From an uncultured Sinobacteraceae bacterium (GTDB taxonomy: Bacteria > Pseudomonadota > Gammaproteobacteria > Steroidobacterales > Steroidobacteraceae), in the NCBI GenBank assembly GCA_937902995.1, contig CALEKY010000046.1, positions 1-64,000 on the forward strand: a stretch of 64,000 nucleotides of DNA. Direction: 5' to 3'. A program made the translations under genes and the position numbers. Below the pieces are notes generated by a model. It saw nothing but the letters and a program-made list of their open reading frames with translations, was not told the origin of the DNA and ran no database searches. Every line of letters starts with the position of its first letter. Within the stretch, counting starts at the first letter, position 1. Shown here one piece after another: positions 33,227-42,155 of the stretch.

Positions 33227-35388
33227 ACGCAGAACCTTTCGACGATCCGGGGATCGCCACTTTCATCGATGAAGCGCGCGAGCTGCTCGCGGAGATGGAG
33301 TCGGCGCTGCTCGCCTGCGAGCTCGGTCGCATCGACGACGATTCGATCAATGAGATTTTCCGCGCGGCACATACGATCAAGGGTTCGGCGGGCCTGTTCG
33401 GACTCGATGAGATCGTCGCGTTCACTCACGTCGTCGAAGGCGCTCTGGATCGCGTGCGCGCAGGCAGCGTGCCGCTCACGCCTGCATTGACGTCCGTGCT
33501 CATCGACTGCAAGGACCACATCGAGCTGCTGTTGCGAGGGCTCGAAAGCGACGCACAGAGCAGCGCGGAGCTCCAAGCAGCCGGTGCAGCGTTGCTGTGC
33601 AAGTTGCAGCAAGCCATCGGTCGTTCGGACGGTAGTGCTTCGTCGGAACCTACGGTCTCTGGTCGCGGCACGGAATCCGACGAGAAGACCGAGAGATGGC
33701 ACATTTCCGCCCGCTTCGGCCGCGATGTGCTGCGCAACGGCATGGATCCGTTGTCGTTCATCCGCTACCTGGCCAGCTTCGGTGAAGTGCAGCACGTGGA
33801 GCTCACGGACGAACTGCCGCTGCCGGAGGAGTTGGACCCGGAAAGCTGCTACGTCGGCTTCGAAATCCGCTTCGAGACGGACGCTGGGCGCCAACGCATC
33901 GAGGATGCGTTCGAGTTCGTCCGCGACGATTGCGAGCTCCGCATCGCCTCGATTCCCGAACCGCCGCTCGATCAGGTCGCGCACATCGAAGAAGCTCCGC
34001 CGCCCCCCTCGATGCTCGGCGAAATTCTCGTGCACAGCGGCGCAATCTCGGAAGATGAGCTGCAACGCGCTCTGAAACAGCAGCAGGCACAAATGGAGCT
34101 CGGCAAGCCGCCGCCGCGCAAGCTGGGCGAAGTCCTCGTCGAGGACGGCGCGGTCGCGCCTGCCGTCGTCGAAGCCGCCGTGCAGAAGCAACAAGAGTGG
34201 CGCGAGACGAAACCGTCCCTGGACGGCCAGTTCATCCGCGTCGAAGCCGAGAAGCTCGAGAATCTCATCACGCTCGTCGGCGAACTGATCATCGCTGTCG
34301 CCTCGACCAATCTGGTGGCTCGTCGGGCAGGATTGAGCGATCTCAACGAGTCGACGTCGCGTTTGTCGCGTCTGGTCGAAGAGATCCGCGACGGCGCCTT
34401 GCAGCTCCGCATGGTGCAAATCGGGAGTACGTTCGCGCGTTTCCAGCGTGTGGTACGCGACGTATCGCGCCAAACCGGCAAGGACATCCGGCTCGTGGTC
34501 TCCGGGGCCGAAACGGAGCTCGACAAGACCCTCGTCGAGCAGATCAACGATCCGCTGACGCATCTGGTGCGCAATGCCATCGACCACGGTATCGAGAGCG
34601 CCGAGGTCCGTGCCGCATTGGGTAAGCCGGCGCAAGGCACCGTACGGCTCGACGCGTATCACGAGTCCGGATCGGTCGTCATCGAAGTGACGGACGACGG
34701 CCGAGGTCTCGACCGCGAGAAGATCCTCGCCAAGGCGCGCGAGCGGGGCCTGATCGCGCCGGAAGCGGAGCTCACGGATCGCGAAGCATTCGCGCTCGTC
34801 TTCGAGCCGGGCTTTTCGACCGCGGAGCGCGTCACCAATCTCTCGGGTCGCGGGGTCGGCATGGATGTCGTGAAGCGCAATGTCCATGCGATCCGCGGCG
34901 AGGTGGAGATCGACAGCACGCGTGGCGTCGGTACCACGGTGCGAATCCGTCTGCCGCTGACGCTGGCCATCATCGATGGCTTCCTCGTGCGCGCCGGACG
35001 TTCGAGCTTCGTGTTGCCGCTCGACATGGTCGAGGAGTGCATCGAAGTCGAGTCGACCACGGCCGACGAGAAACACCGGTACCAGTTCGTCAATCTGCGC
35101 GGCACGGCGTTGCCTTTCGCCCGTCTGCGGGACGTATTTGGCATTCATGGCCCGGCTGCACGGCGCGAGAGCATCGTCGTCGTTCGTGTGGGCGATCAAC
35201 GCGCCGGTTTCCTCGTCGACGAGCTGCTCGGCGAGCATCAAACCGTGATTCGCCCTTTGCCGCGGATCGCGAACCAGGTTCCCGGATTGAGCGGCTCGAC
35301 GATTCTCGCCGACGGCTCCATCGCCTTGATCGTGGATGCGCCTGCACTGGTGCAGCAATGCATCGAACGGTCCCGCCAAGCCGCTTGA
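33223..35388 (+). CDS. cheA: Chemotaxis histidine kinase CheA with tandem LGxxLVxxG repeats
   Basis: Kinase of 721 residues that phosphorylates CheY and CheB. In order: P1/Hpt domain with phospho-acceptor His50 (RAAHTIKGSAGLFG); a CheY/CheB-binding-like P2 segment (about 160-255, ending DAFEFVRDDCELRI); a proline linker; two repeats at 264-287 (LGEILVHSGAISEDEL) and 300-324 (LGEVLVEDGAVAPAV); P3 dimerisation; P4 ATPase with N box (HLVRNAIDHGIE), G1 (DDGRGLD) and G2 (GRGVGMDVV); P5 CheW-like domain. The repeats resemble the MshEN/GspE-N fold, some of which bind cyclic di-GMP, and are not part of standard CheA. ATG 33223 overlaps the STAS stop. Confidence 0.94.
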   Translation: MNAEPFDDPGIATFIDEARELLAEMESALLACELGRIDDDSINEIFRAAHTIKGSAGLFGLDEIVAFTHVVEGALDRVRAGSVPLTPALTSVLIDCKDHIELLLRGLESDAQSSAELQAAGAALLCKLQQAIGRSDGSASSEPTVSGRGTESDEKTERWHISARFGRDVLRNGMDPLSFIRYLASFGEVQHVELTDELPLPEELDPESCYVGFEIRFETDAGRQRIEDAFEFVRDDCELRIASIPEPPLDQVAHIEEAPPPPSMLGEILVHSGAISEDELQRALKQQQAQMELGKPPPRKLGEVLVEDGAVAPAVVEAAVQKQQEWRETKPSLDGQFIRVEAEKLENLITLVGELIIAVASTNLVARRAGLSDLNESTSRLSRLVEEIRDGALQLRMVQIGSTFARFQRVVRDVSRQTGKDIRLVVSGAETELDKTLVEQINDPLTHLVRNAIDHGIESAEVRAALGKPAQGTVRLDAYHESGSVVIEVTDDGRGLDREKILAKARERGLIAPEAELTDREAFALVFEPGFSTAERVTNLSGRGVGMDVVKRNVHAIRGEVEIDSTRGVGTTVRIRLPLTLAIIDGFLVRAGRSSFVLPLDMVEECIEVESTTADEKHRYQFVNLRGTALPFARLRDVFGIHGPAARRESIVVVRVGDQRAGFLVDELLGEHQTVIRPLPRIANQVPGLSGSTILADGSIALIVDAPALVQQCIERSRQAA

Positions 35389-35402
35389 TCGCAGCGCAGC
35401 CC

Positions 35403-36212
35403 ATGTCCCAGCTTTCGCTGACCGATCGTGAGTTTCAGCAATTCCGGGAGCTGGCGTTGCGTCAGGCCGGCATCAGCATGGCCGCGTCGAAAAGAACGCT
35501 GGTCGAAAGCCGCTTGCGCAAGCGATTGATCGAACGCGGCCTGGCGAGCTACGGCGACTACTTCCGAGTGCTGACGGCGCCGGGTCAAGAGGCGGAGCTG
35601 CAACATGCGATCGACCTGCTGACCACCAACGAAACGTCCTTCTTGAGAGAACCGAAGCACTTCGAGCATCTGCGCGAATACGCGCTGAGCAGACGTCAGC
35701 AGAGTGCCCGCTTTCGCGTCTGGAGCGCGGCATGCTCGACCGGCGAGGAGCCGTACACGATCGCGATGGTGCTCGCGGAGACGCTCGGGATGGGGGATTG
35801 GGCCGTTATCGCCTCCGACATCAGCACGCGCGTGCTGGAGCAAGCGCGCAAGGGGCACTACAAACTCGAACGAGCGGCGCGGCTGCCGAAGGCATGGCTG
35901 CGCAAGTACTGCCTGAAAGGTATCGGTCCGCAAGACGGCACGTTCCTGATCGAGCCGTGGATCCGCGGCCGGGTGCAATTCTCCCACGGCAATCTTCTCG
36001 ATCGGCCGGCGCACAAGAACGAGACGTTCGATGCGATCTTCCTGCGCAACGTGATGATCTATTTCGATCTGGAAACGAAACGCAAGGTGATCGACCACCT
36101 TCTGCCGACGTTGAAACGGGGCGGTGTGCTGTACATCGGTCACAGCGAAACGCTCAACGGCGTCTGCGCGGGTGTCGAGGCCGTCGAACCGACGATCTAT
36201 CGCAAGCCATGA
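35403..36212 (+). CDS. cheR: Chemoreceptor methyltransferase CheR
   Basis: S-adenosylmethionine-dependent glutamate methyltransferase of 269 residues that adapts receptors. The N-terminal helical domain includes FRELALRQAGISMAASKRTLVESRLRKRL. The conserved NETSFLREPKHF and the SAM-binding FRVWSAACSTGEEPYT are near residues 80-115. The fold ends with DAIFLRNVMIYFD and the GGVLYIGHSETL strand. The beta subdomain segment KGIGPQDG is like the E. coli enzyme, whose version binds receptor pentapeptides. ATG 35403 follows the cheA stop by 14 bases. The stop overlaps the cheD ATG. Confidence 0.94.
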   Translation: MSQLSLTDREFQQFRELALRQAGISMAASKRTLVESRLRKRLIERGLASYGDYFRVLTAPGQEAELQHAIDLLTTNETSFLREPKHFEHLREYALSRRQQSARFRVWSAACSTGEEPYTIAMVLAETLGMGDWAVIASDISTRVLEQARKGHYKLERAARLPKAWLRKYCLKGIGPQDGTFLIEPWIRGRVQFSHGNLLDRPAHKNETFDAIFLRNVMIYFDLETKRKVIDHLLPTLKRGGVLYIGHSETLNGVCAGVEAVEPTIYRKP

Positions 36213-36730
36213 GCGCACGTCCCAGACACGTCTTTCTCGACATCGGCGACTTCTATTTCGGAGGCGGCCACACCAGAGTTCGTACCGTGCTCGGATCGTG
36301 CGTCGCCATCACTGTATGGCATCCGCAACTGCGCGTCGGCGGCATCTGCCACTACTTGCTGCCCATGCCGACCGAGTCGATCGCCAAACGCGGCGCGACG
36401 ACGATGTATGCCGAAGGGGCGATCGAGCAGTTCCTACAGGAGATTCGCCGGCGCGGCGCGCAGCCTGGAGATTTCGTGGCGAAGATGTTCGGCGGCGGCA
36501 GCATGTTCGGCAGCGCGCCGATTCGGCAACAGCAACAACGACTCTTTCCGATCTCGGCCAGCATCGATGTGTCGGGGATGAACGTCGAAGTCGGACGCAA
36601 GCTCTTGCGGGAATGCGGTTTCGCGATCGCGGCGGAGAATGTTGGGGGATTCGGCTCGCGCGAAATCGTCTTCGAGTTGTGGAGCGGCGATGTCTGGGTA
36701 CGACGCGGTCCGGAGCTGAGATGCGCATGA
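36209..36730 (+). CDS. cheD: Chemoreceptor glutamine deamidase CheD
   Basis: Receptor deamidase of 173 residues that converts receptor glutamines to glutamates and can interact with CheY-P pathway proteins. The catalytic pair is Cys31 (TVLGSCVAI) and His48 (GGICHYLLP), and the later GGGSMFG and NVGGFGSREI motifs are standard. The ATG overlaps the cheR stop and its own stop overlaps cheB. Length is normal. Confidence 0.94.
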   Translation: MSARPRHVFLDIGDFYFGGGHTRVRTVLGSCVAITVWHPQLRVGGICHYLLPMPTESIAKRGATTMYAEGAIEQFLQEIRRRGAQPGDFVAKMFGGGSMFGSAPIRQQQQRLFPISASIDVSGMNVEVGRKLLRECGFAIAAENVGGFGSREIVFELWSGDVWVRRGPELRCA

Positions 36731-37806
36731 ACAAGATCAAGGTCTTCATCGTCGACGATTCCGCTGTCGTGCGTCAGGTCGTTTCGGAGCTGCTCAACAA
36801 GGATCCTGGCATCGAAGTCGTAGGCATTGCATCCGATCCGATCTATGCGTCGGAGAAGATGCGATCGCACTGGCCCGATGTGATCCTCTTGGACGTCGAG
36901 ATGCCGCGAATGGATGGCATCACGTTTCTGCGCAAGATCATGGCTGAGCGACCGACGCCTGTCGTGATCTGCTCGACGTTGACCGAGGCGGGCGCCGCCA
37001 CCACGCTCGAAGCGCTCGCTGCCGGCGCGGTCGAGATCGTCACGAAACCGAAGGTTGCCCTGCAGCAGTTCTTGACGGAGTCCGCTGCGCAACTGATTGC
37101 AGCCGTGAGAGCCGCGGCGCAAACGAATTTGCGTAACGTGCGTAGCACGAAGACGCTCCCGCTTCCGGCGGCAACGCCTGCAACACGGCTCGAGCCGCTC
37201 GCCGCAAGGGGCCAGCGCGCGCTGCACGAGACGACGGAGCGTATCGTTGCGATCGGAACGTCCACAGGGGGAACGCAAGCGCTCGAAACGGTATTGCGAC
37301 AGCTACCCCAAGTGTCTCCAGGCATCGCGATCGTGCAGCACATGCCCGAGAAGTTCACCGCTGCCTTCGCCGAGCGCCTCGACGGCAACTGCGCGATCAC
37401 GGTGCGGGAAGCTCGACACGGCGAGCGATTGCTGCCGGGTCACGCGCTGATCGCTCCTGGCGGAAAGCATCTCACTCTGCGTCGCAGCGGCGCGTACTAC
37501 TATGCGGAGGTACGGGACGGGCCGCTCATCAATCGGCACAGGCCTTCCGTGGATGTGCTGTTTCGTTCCGTCGCACATTGCGCCGGACGCAATGCCCTCG
37601 GCATCATCATGACCGGCATGGGCGACGACGGCGCCCGCGGCCTGAAAGAGATGCGCGAGGCCGGTGCGCGGACGCTCGCGCAAGACGAGGCCAGTTGCGT
37701 CGTGTTCGGCATGCCTAAGGAAGCGCTTCGCCTGGGCGCGGCCGAGCGTGCGATCTCGCTCGACGACGTACCTCGAACGATCGTGCAATGGGGTGCAGGT
37801 CGTTGA
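36727..37806 (+). CDS. cheB: Chemoreceptor methylesterase/deamidase CheB
   Basis: Two-domain response regulator of 359 residues. The receiver domain has Asp56 as phosphoacceptor (LLDVEMPRMDG) and the KPK motif near 104. After a linker comes the methylesterase domain with nucleophile Ser179 (GTSTGG), catalytic histidine (VQHMPEKFT) and aspartate (TGMGDDGA). ATG 36727 overlaps the cheD stop (ATGA); an in-frame ATG 6 bases upstream is possible. It is the last gene of the che operon, with a hairpin spanning its stop codon. Confidence 0.94.
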   Translation: MNKIKVFIVDDSAVVRQVVSELLNKDPGIEVVGIASDPIYASEKMRSHWPDVILLDVEMPRMDGITFLRKIMAERPTPVVICSTLTEAGAATTLEALAAGAVEIVTKPKVALQQFLTESAAQLIAAVRAAAQTNLRNVRSTKTLPLPAATPATRLEPLAARGQRALHETTERIVAIGTSTGGTQALETVLRQLPQVSPGIAIVQHMPEKFTAAFAERLDGNCAITVREARHGERLLPGHALIAPGGKHLTLRRSGAYYYAEVRDGPLINRHRPSVDVLFRSVAHCAGRNALGIIMTGMGDDGARGLKEMREAGARTLAQDEASCVVFGMPKEALRLGAAERAISLDDVPRTIVQWGAGR

Positions 37807-37815
37807 GCCTGCACC
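37792..37815 (+). terminator. Hairpin spanning the cheB stop codon
   Basis: Perfect 8-bp stem GGTGCAGG (37792-37799) and CCTGCACC (37808-37815), whose 8-base loop contains the cheB TGA. There is no U-tract, so termination may be partial and read-through into the flagellin leader is possible. Confidence 0.45.
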
Positions 37816-37896
37816 GCTGCGTATGGACGAATACGCGAGTGCCGAGAAATGCAGCGTGCGGTTTCGCCGTCCTCAGATCGAGCGTGCATGGTGGCG

Positions 37897-38063
37897 CTTC
37901 GCGGGGAGCTGCGAAGGGTTCCATTCAGGAAAACCCTGAAGCCGGGCGCTGCGCGTCGATGAAATCTCGAGGGGCGGGCAAGCAAGAAGCTCGCGGCCGG
38001 ATTTAAGAACCGGGCAAGACCGGTCGCCTTGTGTGAGTGAGGGCGAAATCGTAGGTGTCGCCC
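37897..38063 (+). other. Structured leader region upstream of flagellin gene
   Basis: The 281 bases between cheB and the flagellin gene hold no reading frame I believe. They contain several small inverted repeats: CTTCGC/GCGAAG (37897-37916), AGGGTT/AACCCT (37915-37937) competing with TTCAGG/CCTGAA (37924-37940), ACCGG/CCGGT (38009-38024) and GGGCGA/TCGCCC (38041-38063). The last ends 24 bases before the ATG. They could form a structured 5' UTR. I could not find a good sigma-28 or sigma-54 promoter; GTCGATGA at 37955 is at best a poor -10. Confidence 0.35.
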
Positions 38064-38087
38064 GCATCAACACAGGAGTTTCTTGCA

Positions 38088-38972
38088 ATGCTGAGCCTTC
38101 ACACGAACGCAGCGGCACTGTCTTCCCAGAACGCCGTCAACAACACCCAGAGAGCCCTCACGACCTCGCTGACCCGCCTGGGTACGGGTTACCGAGTCAA
38201 TTCGGCGATGGACGACGCTGCCGGCTTGCAGATCGCCGTCCGCCTCAACGCGCAGACCCGCGGCATGGCCGTTGCGCAGAAGAATACGCAGAACGGCATC
38301 TCGATGATGCAGACCGCGGAAGGCGCGTTCACCGAATTGACGAACGTCCTGTTGCGTATGAAGGACCTCGCGACGGAAGCCTTCAACGCCTCGACGACGG
38401 ACGCCGACAAGGCGGCGCTGCAGGCCGAATTCGACGCGCTGGGTCAGGAGCTCAACAACATCATCCGCACCACGTCCTTCGGCGGCCAGACGCTGTTCAG
38501 CGACGGCACGGAGACGGACGGTTCGGGCGGCCTGCTGTCTGCGGCGATCACGTTCCAGATCGGCGCCAGCGCCGCAGAAACGATGGAAATCGACACTCAG
38601 TCGAGCCTCCAGGATCTGGCGAACGCGCTTGCCCAAGTCTCCGTGCAGTACACGACTCCGGACAACTCGACGCCCGGCGCGGAGCTCACCGGCAACGACA
38701 ACTCGATCATCACGGATATCAACGCCGCGATCGACGCAGTCGGTACGATCCGCGCACAGCTCGGTGCGGCTTCGAACCGTCTCGAGCACGTGTACAACAA
38801 CCTGGCGAACATGATCACGAACACGACCGCTTCGCGCGGCCGCATCATGGACGTGGACTACGCTGCCGAAACGTCGAACGCGACGGCCAAGCAGTTGTTG
38901 ATGCAGGCCGGCACGTCGGCTCTCAAGCAGAGCAGCGCGCTGTCGCAGCTCGTGATCTCGCTGATGCAGTAA
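38088..38972 (+). CDS. fliC: Flagellin (lateral/short type)
   Basis: Filament subunit of 294 residues. The conserved N-terminal D0/D1 (LSLHTNAAALSSQNAVNNTQ, then SLTRLGTGYRVNSAMDDAAG) and C-terminal D1/D0 (SRGRIMDVDYAAETSNATAK to the final VISLMQ) are present. The variable middle is very short, so the surface D2/D3 domains are essentially missing. Size and order resemble lateral flagellins (LafA, about 285 residues). ATG 38088 has an AGGAG ribosome binding site. It stands alone between the che operon and tandem terminators, 13.5 kb from its cap (fliD) and chaperone (fliS) genes. Confidence 0.94.
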   Translation: MLSLHTNAAALSSQNAVNNTQRALTTSLTRLGTGYRVNSAMDDAAGLQIAVRLNAQTRGMAVAQKNTQNGISMMQTAEGAFTELTNVLLRMKDLATEAFNASTTDADKAALQAEFDALGQELNNIIRTTSFGGQTLFSDGTETDGSGGLLSAAITFQIGASAAETMEIDTQSSLQDLANALAQVSVQYTTPDNSTPGAELTGNDNSIITDINAAIDAVGTIRAQLGAASNRLEHVYNNLANMITNTTASRGRIMDVDYAAETSNATAKQLLMQAGTSALKQSSALSQLVISLMQ

Positions 38973-38986
38973 GCCTGCAACGGCAT

Positions 38987-39014
38987 CGCCGCGCGCGGTC
39001 GCTAGCGCGCGGCG
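38987..39014 (+). terminator. First flagellin terminator hairpin
   Basis: Perfect 10-bp stem CGCCGCGCGC (38987-38996) and GCGCGCGGCG (39005-39014) with an 8-base loop, 14 bases after the flagellin stop, followed by GTTCTG. Very GC-rich and well placed for a highly expressed single-gene transcript. Confidence 0.7.
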
Positions 39015-39036
39015 GTTCTGCAGCGATGTTTGATGG

Positions 39037-39062
39037 AGCCAACCGCCTGCAAGCGGTTGGCT
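39037..39062 (+). terminator. Second flagellin terminator hairpin
   Basis: Perfect 10-bp stem AGCCAACCGC (39037-39046) and GCGGTTGGCT (39053-39062) with the 6-base loop CTGCAA, followed by TCGTCGTCT. It lies 22 bases after the first hairpin and 23 bases before the next start codon, forming a tandem terminator. Confidence 0.7.
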
Positions 39063-39085
39063 TCGTCGTCTAAACACGCCACACC

Positions 39086-40060
39086 ATGAAACTGGAGCGA
39101 ATTTCGGCGCTGATACAGGCGCTACCGTTGCAGGGGCGGGCTCAGCAGCACCGGCCGGCCCCGGGCGAATCGCTGTTGCTGACTTACGGCGAAGCGGCGG
39201 ACGCCGAGGCGATGGCGACCTTGAGCAACGGAGCGATCCTGCGCCTGACCGGACTGGGTCAATGGCAGAACCGGCTGCGACCCGGCGATACGCTGCGCGT
39301 ACGCGTCATTGCGAACGAACCGACCCTGGAGCTCGAGGTCGAGTCCGGACCGGCGCCGAAGAACGCGCGCGCCTCGACTGCAGAAGACGACGGTCCGGCG
39401 AACATGACGCGCCACGCCGCCATGCGGCTCGATCAAGCGGCGTTGCGGAAGATGACTTGGGAAGCACCGAATCCGGCTGCGCTCGCCAAGTCCTGGCACG
39501 ATCTCGCGCTCGAGCGCTGGGGAACGCAACTGAGCCGCCAATCGAATGTGTCGTCGGTAACGACCATGATCGGGCCGCCGCCGTATCGCGAGCCCCCCGG
39601 CAATTTCGTCCTGAACTCCGACCCCTTGTTGCTTCCGGTGTATGCGTGGGGCGGCGTCCAACTGTTGCTCCGCTTGCCGTACGCCGCTCGGCACGAGCGC
39701 AAGCATCGCGAGCGGCACCGCCACGAGCTGTCCTTACGTCTGGAGCTCGCGCCGCCTGCGTTAGGTCCGGTCGTCCTGGATGTGCAATGGTCGATCGACG
39801 GTGTGGACCTCACGATCACGATCCACCGGGCGCATGCCGAGAAGCTGGTAAGGCAAGCATTGCCCAAGATCGGACACACGCTATCGGCAGCTGCAGTGCC
39901 GTTGCACGACCTGCGCGTGATCCGTGACGGCGCAGTCATTGCGCGACTGGATTTGGCAACATTGAACAACCAGGCGGTGCAACTGCCACCGCGCTCGTTG
40001 CTGGCGCTGTTCCGTGCGCTGGCGGAAACCGCAGTCGTGCTGCTGCAAGTCGTGCCGTGA
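39086..40060 (+). CDS. FliK-like protein (Flg_hook domain), second copy
   Basis: Protein of 324 residues of uncertain role. The C-terminal part (about 210-290) resembles the Flg_hook domain of hook-length control proteins: LSLRLELAPPALGPVVLDVQWSIDGVDLTITIHRAHAEKLV and a following helix. The N-terminal half has a beta-rich segment (ILRLTGLGQWQNRLRPGDTL) and no secretion-type Gln/Pro-rich linker. The main FliK of the locus is encoded at 54577, so this is a paralogue or a different FliK-superfamily protein with an export function. It follows the tandem terminator and ends 3 bases from the convergent flhA. Confidence 0.6.
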   Translation: MKLERISALIQALPLQGRAQQHRPAPGESLLLTYGEAADAEAMATLSNGAILRLTGLGQWQNRLRPGDTLRVRVIANEPTLELEVESGPAPKNARASTAEDDGPANMTRHAAMRLDQAALRKMTWEAPNPAALAKSWHDLALERWGTQLSRQSNVSSVTTMIGPPPYREPPGNFVLNSDPLLLPVYAWGGVQLLLRLPYAARHERKHRERHRHELSLRLELAPPALGPVVLDVQWSIDGVDLTITIHRAHAEKLVRQALPKIGHTLSAAAVPLHDLRVIRDGAVIARLDLATLNNQAVQLPPRSLLALFRALAETAVVLLQVVP

Positions 40061-40063
40061 GCG

Positions 40064-42148
40064 TCAGCCGAGCGAGCCGATGATGCTGACGTCGCGTGCT
40101 TCGGGAATCTCGTTGTACGACAGCACCGCGAGCCCCGGCGCGAAGAGCCGCGCATAGCGTGCGAGCAGCGGACGGATCTGCGGCATGACGAGGAGCAGCG
40201 GCGCCGCGCCTTGTTGCTTCATTTGCTCCCGCACGATCGGCATGTTCATCTGCAGCTGCGAAAGCAGGTTCGGATCGATCGGGTAATTGTCGAGCGCCAC
40301 CTTGCCCTGTTGGCTCGCCTGGTTCAGCGAATTGAGCAGCATGTTCTCGAGCTCGCCGCTCAAATTGAATGCTTTCAGCTGGGTCGCTTGACCGACCAGC
40401 GAAGCCACGATCTGCCGCCGCAACGTGCAGCGCACCTCCGCCGCGAGCAGAATCGGATCCTTGGTCGTTTCGGCGCTCTCCACGAGCGTGGTCGCAATCG
40501 GCACGATGTCCTTGAGCGACACGTTCTCGGCCAAGAGCAAGCGGAACACCTTGAGCATTTGACTGTGCGTGAGCGCCTTGTCGAGCGCTGCGGCCAGCTT
40601 CGGTGCCTGCACGGACAATCTTTCCAGCAACGCGGACACGTCTTCGTGGCGCATCAGCTCCGGCAGATGCTCGCGCACGAGCTTGGAGACGTGGGTTGCA
40701 ATGACCGTAGCAGCGTCGACGACCTGATAGCCCAGACCGAGCGCATTGGCGCGATCGTCTTGGGCGATCCACCAGACCGGCATGCCGTATGCGGGTTCCG
40801 TTCCGGGAATGCCGTCGAGATCGCCGTACACCTGTGCGGAGGCGATGGCCATCAAGCGATCGGGAAACACTTCCGCTTGCGCGATGACGGTGCCTCGTAA
40901 CAGCACCGCGTAGTGCGACGGCTTCAAAGAAAGATCGTCGCGCGCATTGATCGGCGGCAGCAGCAGGCCCATCGACTCGCTGAGTGTTTGCCGTACGCCC
41001 CGCAAACGCTTGGTGAGCGGAGCGCCCTGGGCCTGATCGATCAGCGGCGCGAGTTTGTAGCCGACCGAAACCGAGATCGGCTCGACGAACGGCAAGCTCC
41101 GCCAATCGAGCTCCGGGGGCGGCTGAGTCACGAGTGCCGCCTGCGCCGCGGCCGCTTCGGAAGGCTGCTCCGCCGCACTGCGATCCATGCGCCACGCGGC
41201 GAACGCGAGCACCGCCGCGAAGACGAAGAACGTCAGCCACGGCATGCCCGGAATGATACCGAGCACGAGCATCATGCCCGCCGCACCGTAGAGCGCGCCC
41301 GGCGATGCGAGCAGCTGCGAACCGACTTGCTGCTCGAACTCTGCGGAATCGCTGACGCGCGTCACGATGATCGCTGCTGCAGCCGACAGCAGCAGGGCAG
41401 GGATCTGCGCGACGAGGCCGTCGCCGATCGTGAGCAAACCGTAGGTGCGGAACGCTTCGCCGATCGACACGTCGTGCATCACCGAACCGATGATCACGCC
41501 GCCAATCAAGTTGATGAGCAGGATCAGAATGCCGGCGATCGCATCGCCGCGCACGAACTTCGAAGCGCCGTCCATGGCGCCGTAGAAATCCGCCTCCAGA
41601 GCGACTTCGCGGCGCCGCGCCTGCGCCTTCTCCTGATTGATGAGACCGGCATTCAGATCGGCGTCGATCGCCATCTGTTTGCCGGGCAGCGCATCGAGCG
41701 TGAACCGCGCCGACACCTCGGAAATTCGCTCCGCACCTTTCGTGACCACCACGAAGTTGATGATCATCAAGATGACGAACACCACGAGACCGACGACGAA
41801 GTTGCCGCCGATCACCACGTTGCCGAATGCCTGAATCACGTCGCCGGCCGCGTGCGTGCCTTCGTGACCGTGCAGCAGCACCACGCGGGTCGAAGCGACG
41901 TTCAGCGCCAGGCGCATCAATGTGGCCGCGAGTAGGACCGTCGGGAAGACGGCGAAATCGAGCGGTCGCCGGGTCGTGACGCTGACGAGCACGACGATGA
42001 GCGCGAGCACGATGTTGAACGTGAACAGCACGTCCAACAGCAGCGGCGGCAACGGCAGCACGAGCATCGCCACGAGGGCGGTGAGGAACAGCGGGGTGGC
42101 GATACGGTGCCTGTGCAGCTCGGCAAAGATGCGGCTGAATGCGTTCAT
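40064..42148 (-). CDS. flhA: Flagellar export gate protein FlhA
   Basis: Large subunit of the flagellar type III export gate, 694 residues, the usual size. The N-terminal half has about eight membrane helices (from LFLTALVAMLVLPLPPLLLD onward). The signature of the FHIPEP family, RFTLDALPGKQMAIDADLNAG, is near residue 145. The cytoplasmic C-terminal half that forms the nonameric docking ring starts near 350. The ATG at 42148 lies 7 bases after flhB in a leftward operon. It groups by context with the lateral-type LfhA. Confidence 0.96.
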   Translation of the reverse strand: MNAFSRIFAELHRHRIATPLFLTALVAMLVLPLPPLLLDVLFTFNIVLALIVVLVSVTTRRPLDFAVFPTVLLAATLMRLALNVASTRVVLLHGHEGTHAAGDVIQAFGNVVIGGNFVVGLVVFVILMIINFVVVTKGAERISEVSARFTLDALPGKQMAIDADLNAGLINQEKAQARRREVALEADFYGAMDGASKFVRGDAIAGILILLINLIGGVIIGSVMHDVSIGEAFRTYGLLTIGDGLVAQIPALLLSAAAAIIVTRVSDSAEFEQQVGSQLLASPGALYGAAGMMLVLGIIPGMPWLTFFVFAAVLAFAAWRMDRSAAEQPSEAAAAQAALVTQPPPELDWRSLPFVEPISVSVGYKLAPLIDQAQGAPLTKRLRGVRQTLSESMGLLLPPINARDDLSLKPSHYAVLLRGTVIAQAEVFPDRLMAIASAQVYGDLDGIPGTEPAYGMPVWWIAQDDRANALGLGYQVVDAATVIATHVSKLVREHLPELMRHEDVSALLERLSVQAPKLAAALDKALTHSQMLKVFRLLLAENVSLKDIVPIATTLVESAETTKDPILLAAEVRCTLRRQIVASLVGQATQLKAFNLSGELENMLLNSLNQASQQGKVALDNYPIDPNLLSQLQMNMPIVREQMKQQGAAPLLLVMPQIRPLLARYARLFAPGLAVLSYNEIPEARDVSIIGSLG

Positions 42149-42155
42149 GGCTGGA

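Noticed and set aside
37937..37962. Possible sigma-28 promoter before flagellin (TGAA, 14 bases, GTCGATGA)
   Set aside because: Spacer one base short and two mismatches in the -10; too weak to list as a promoter.
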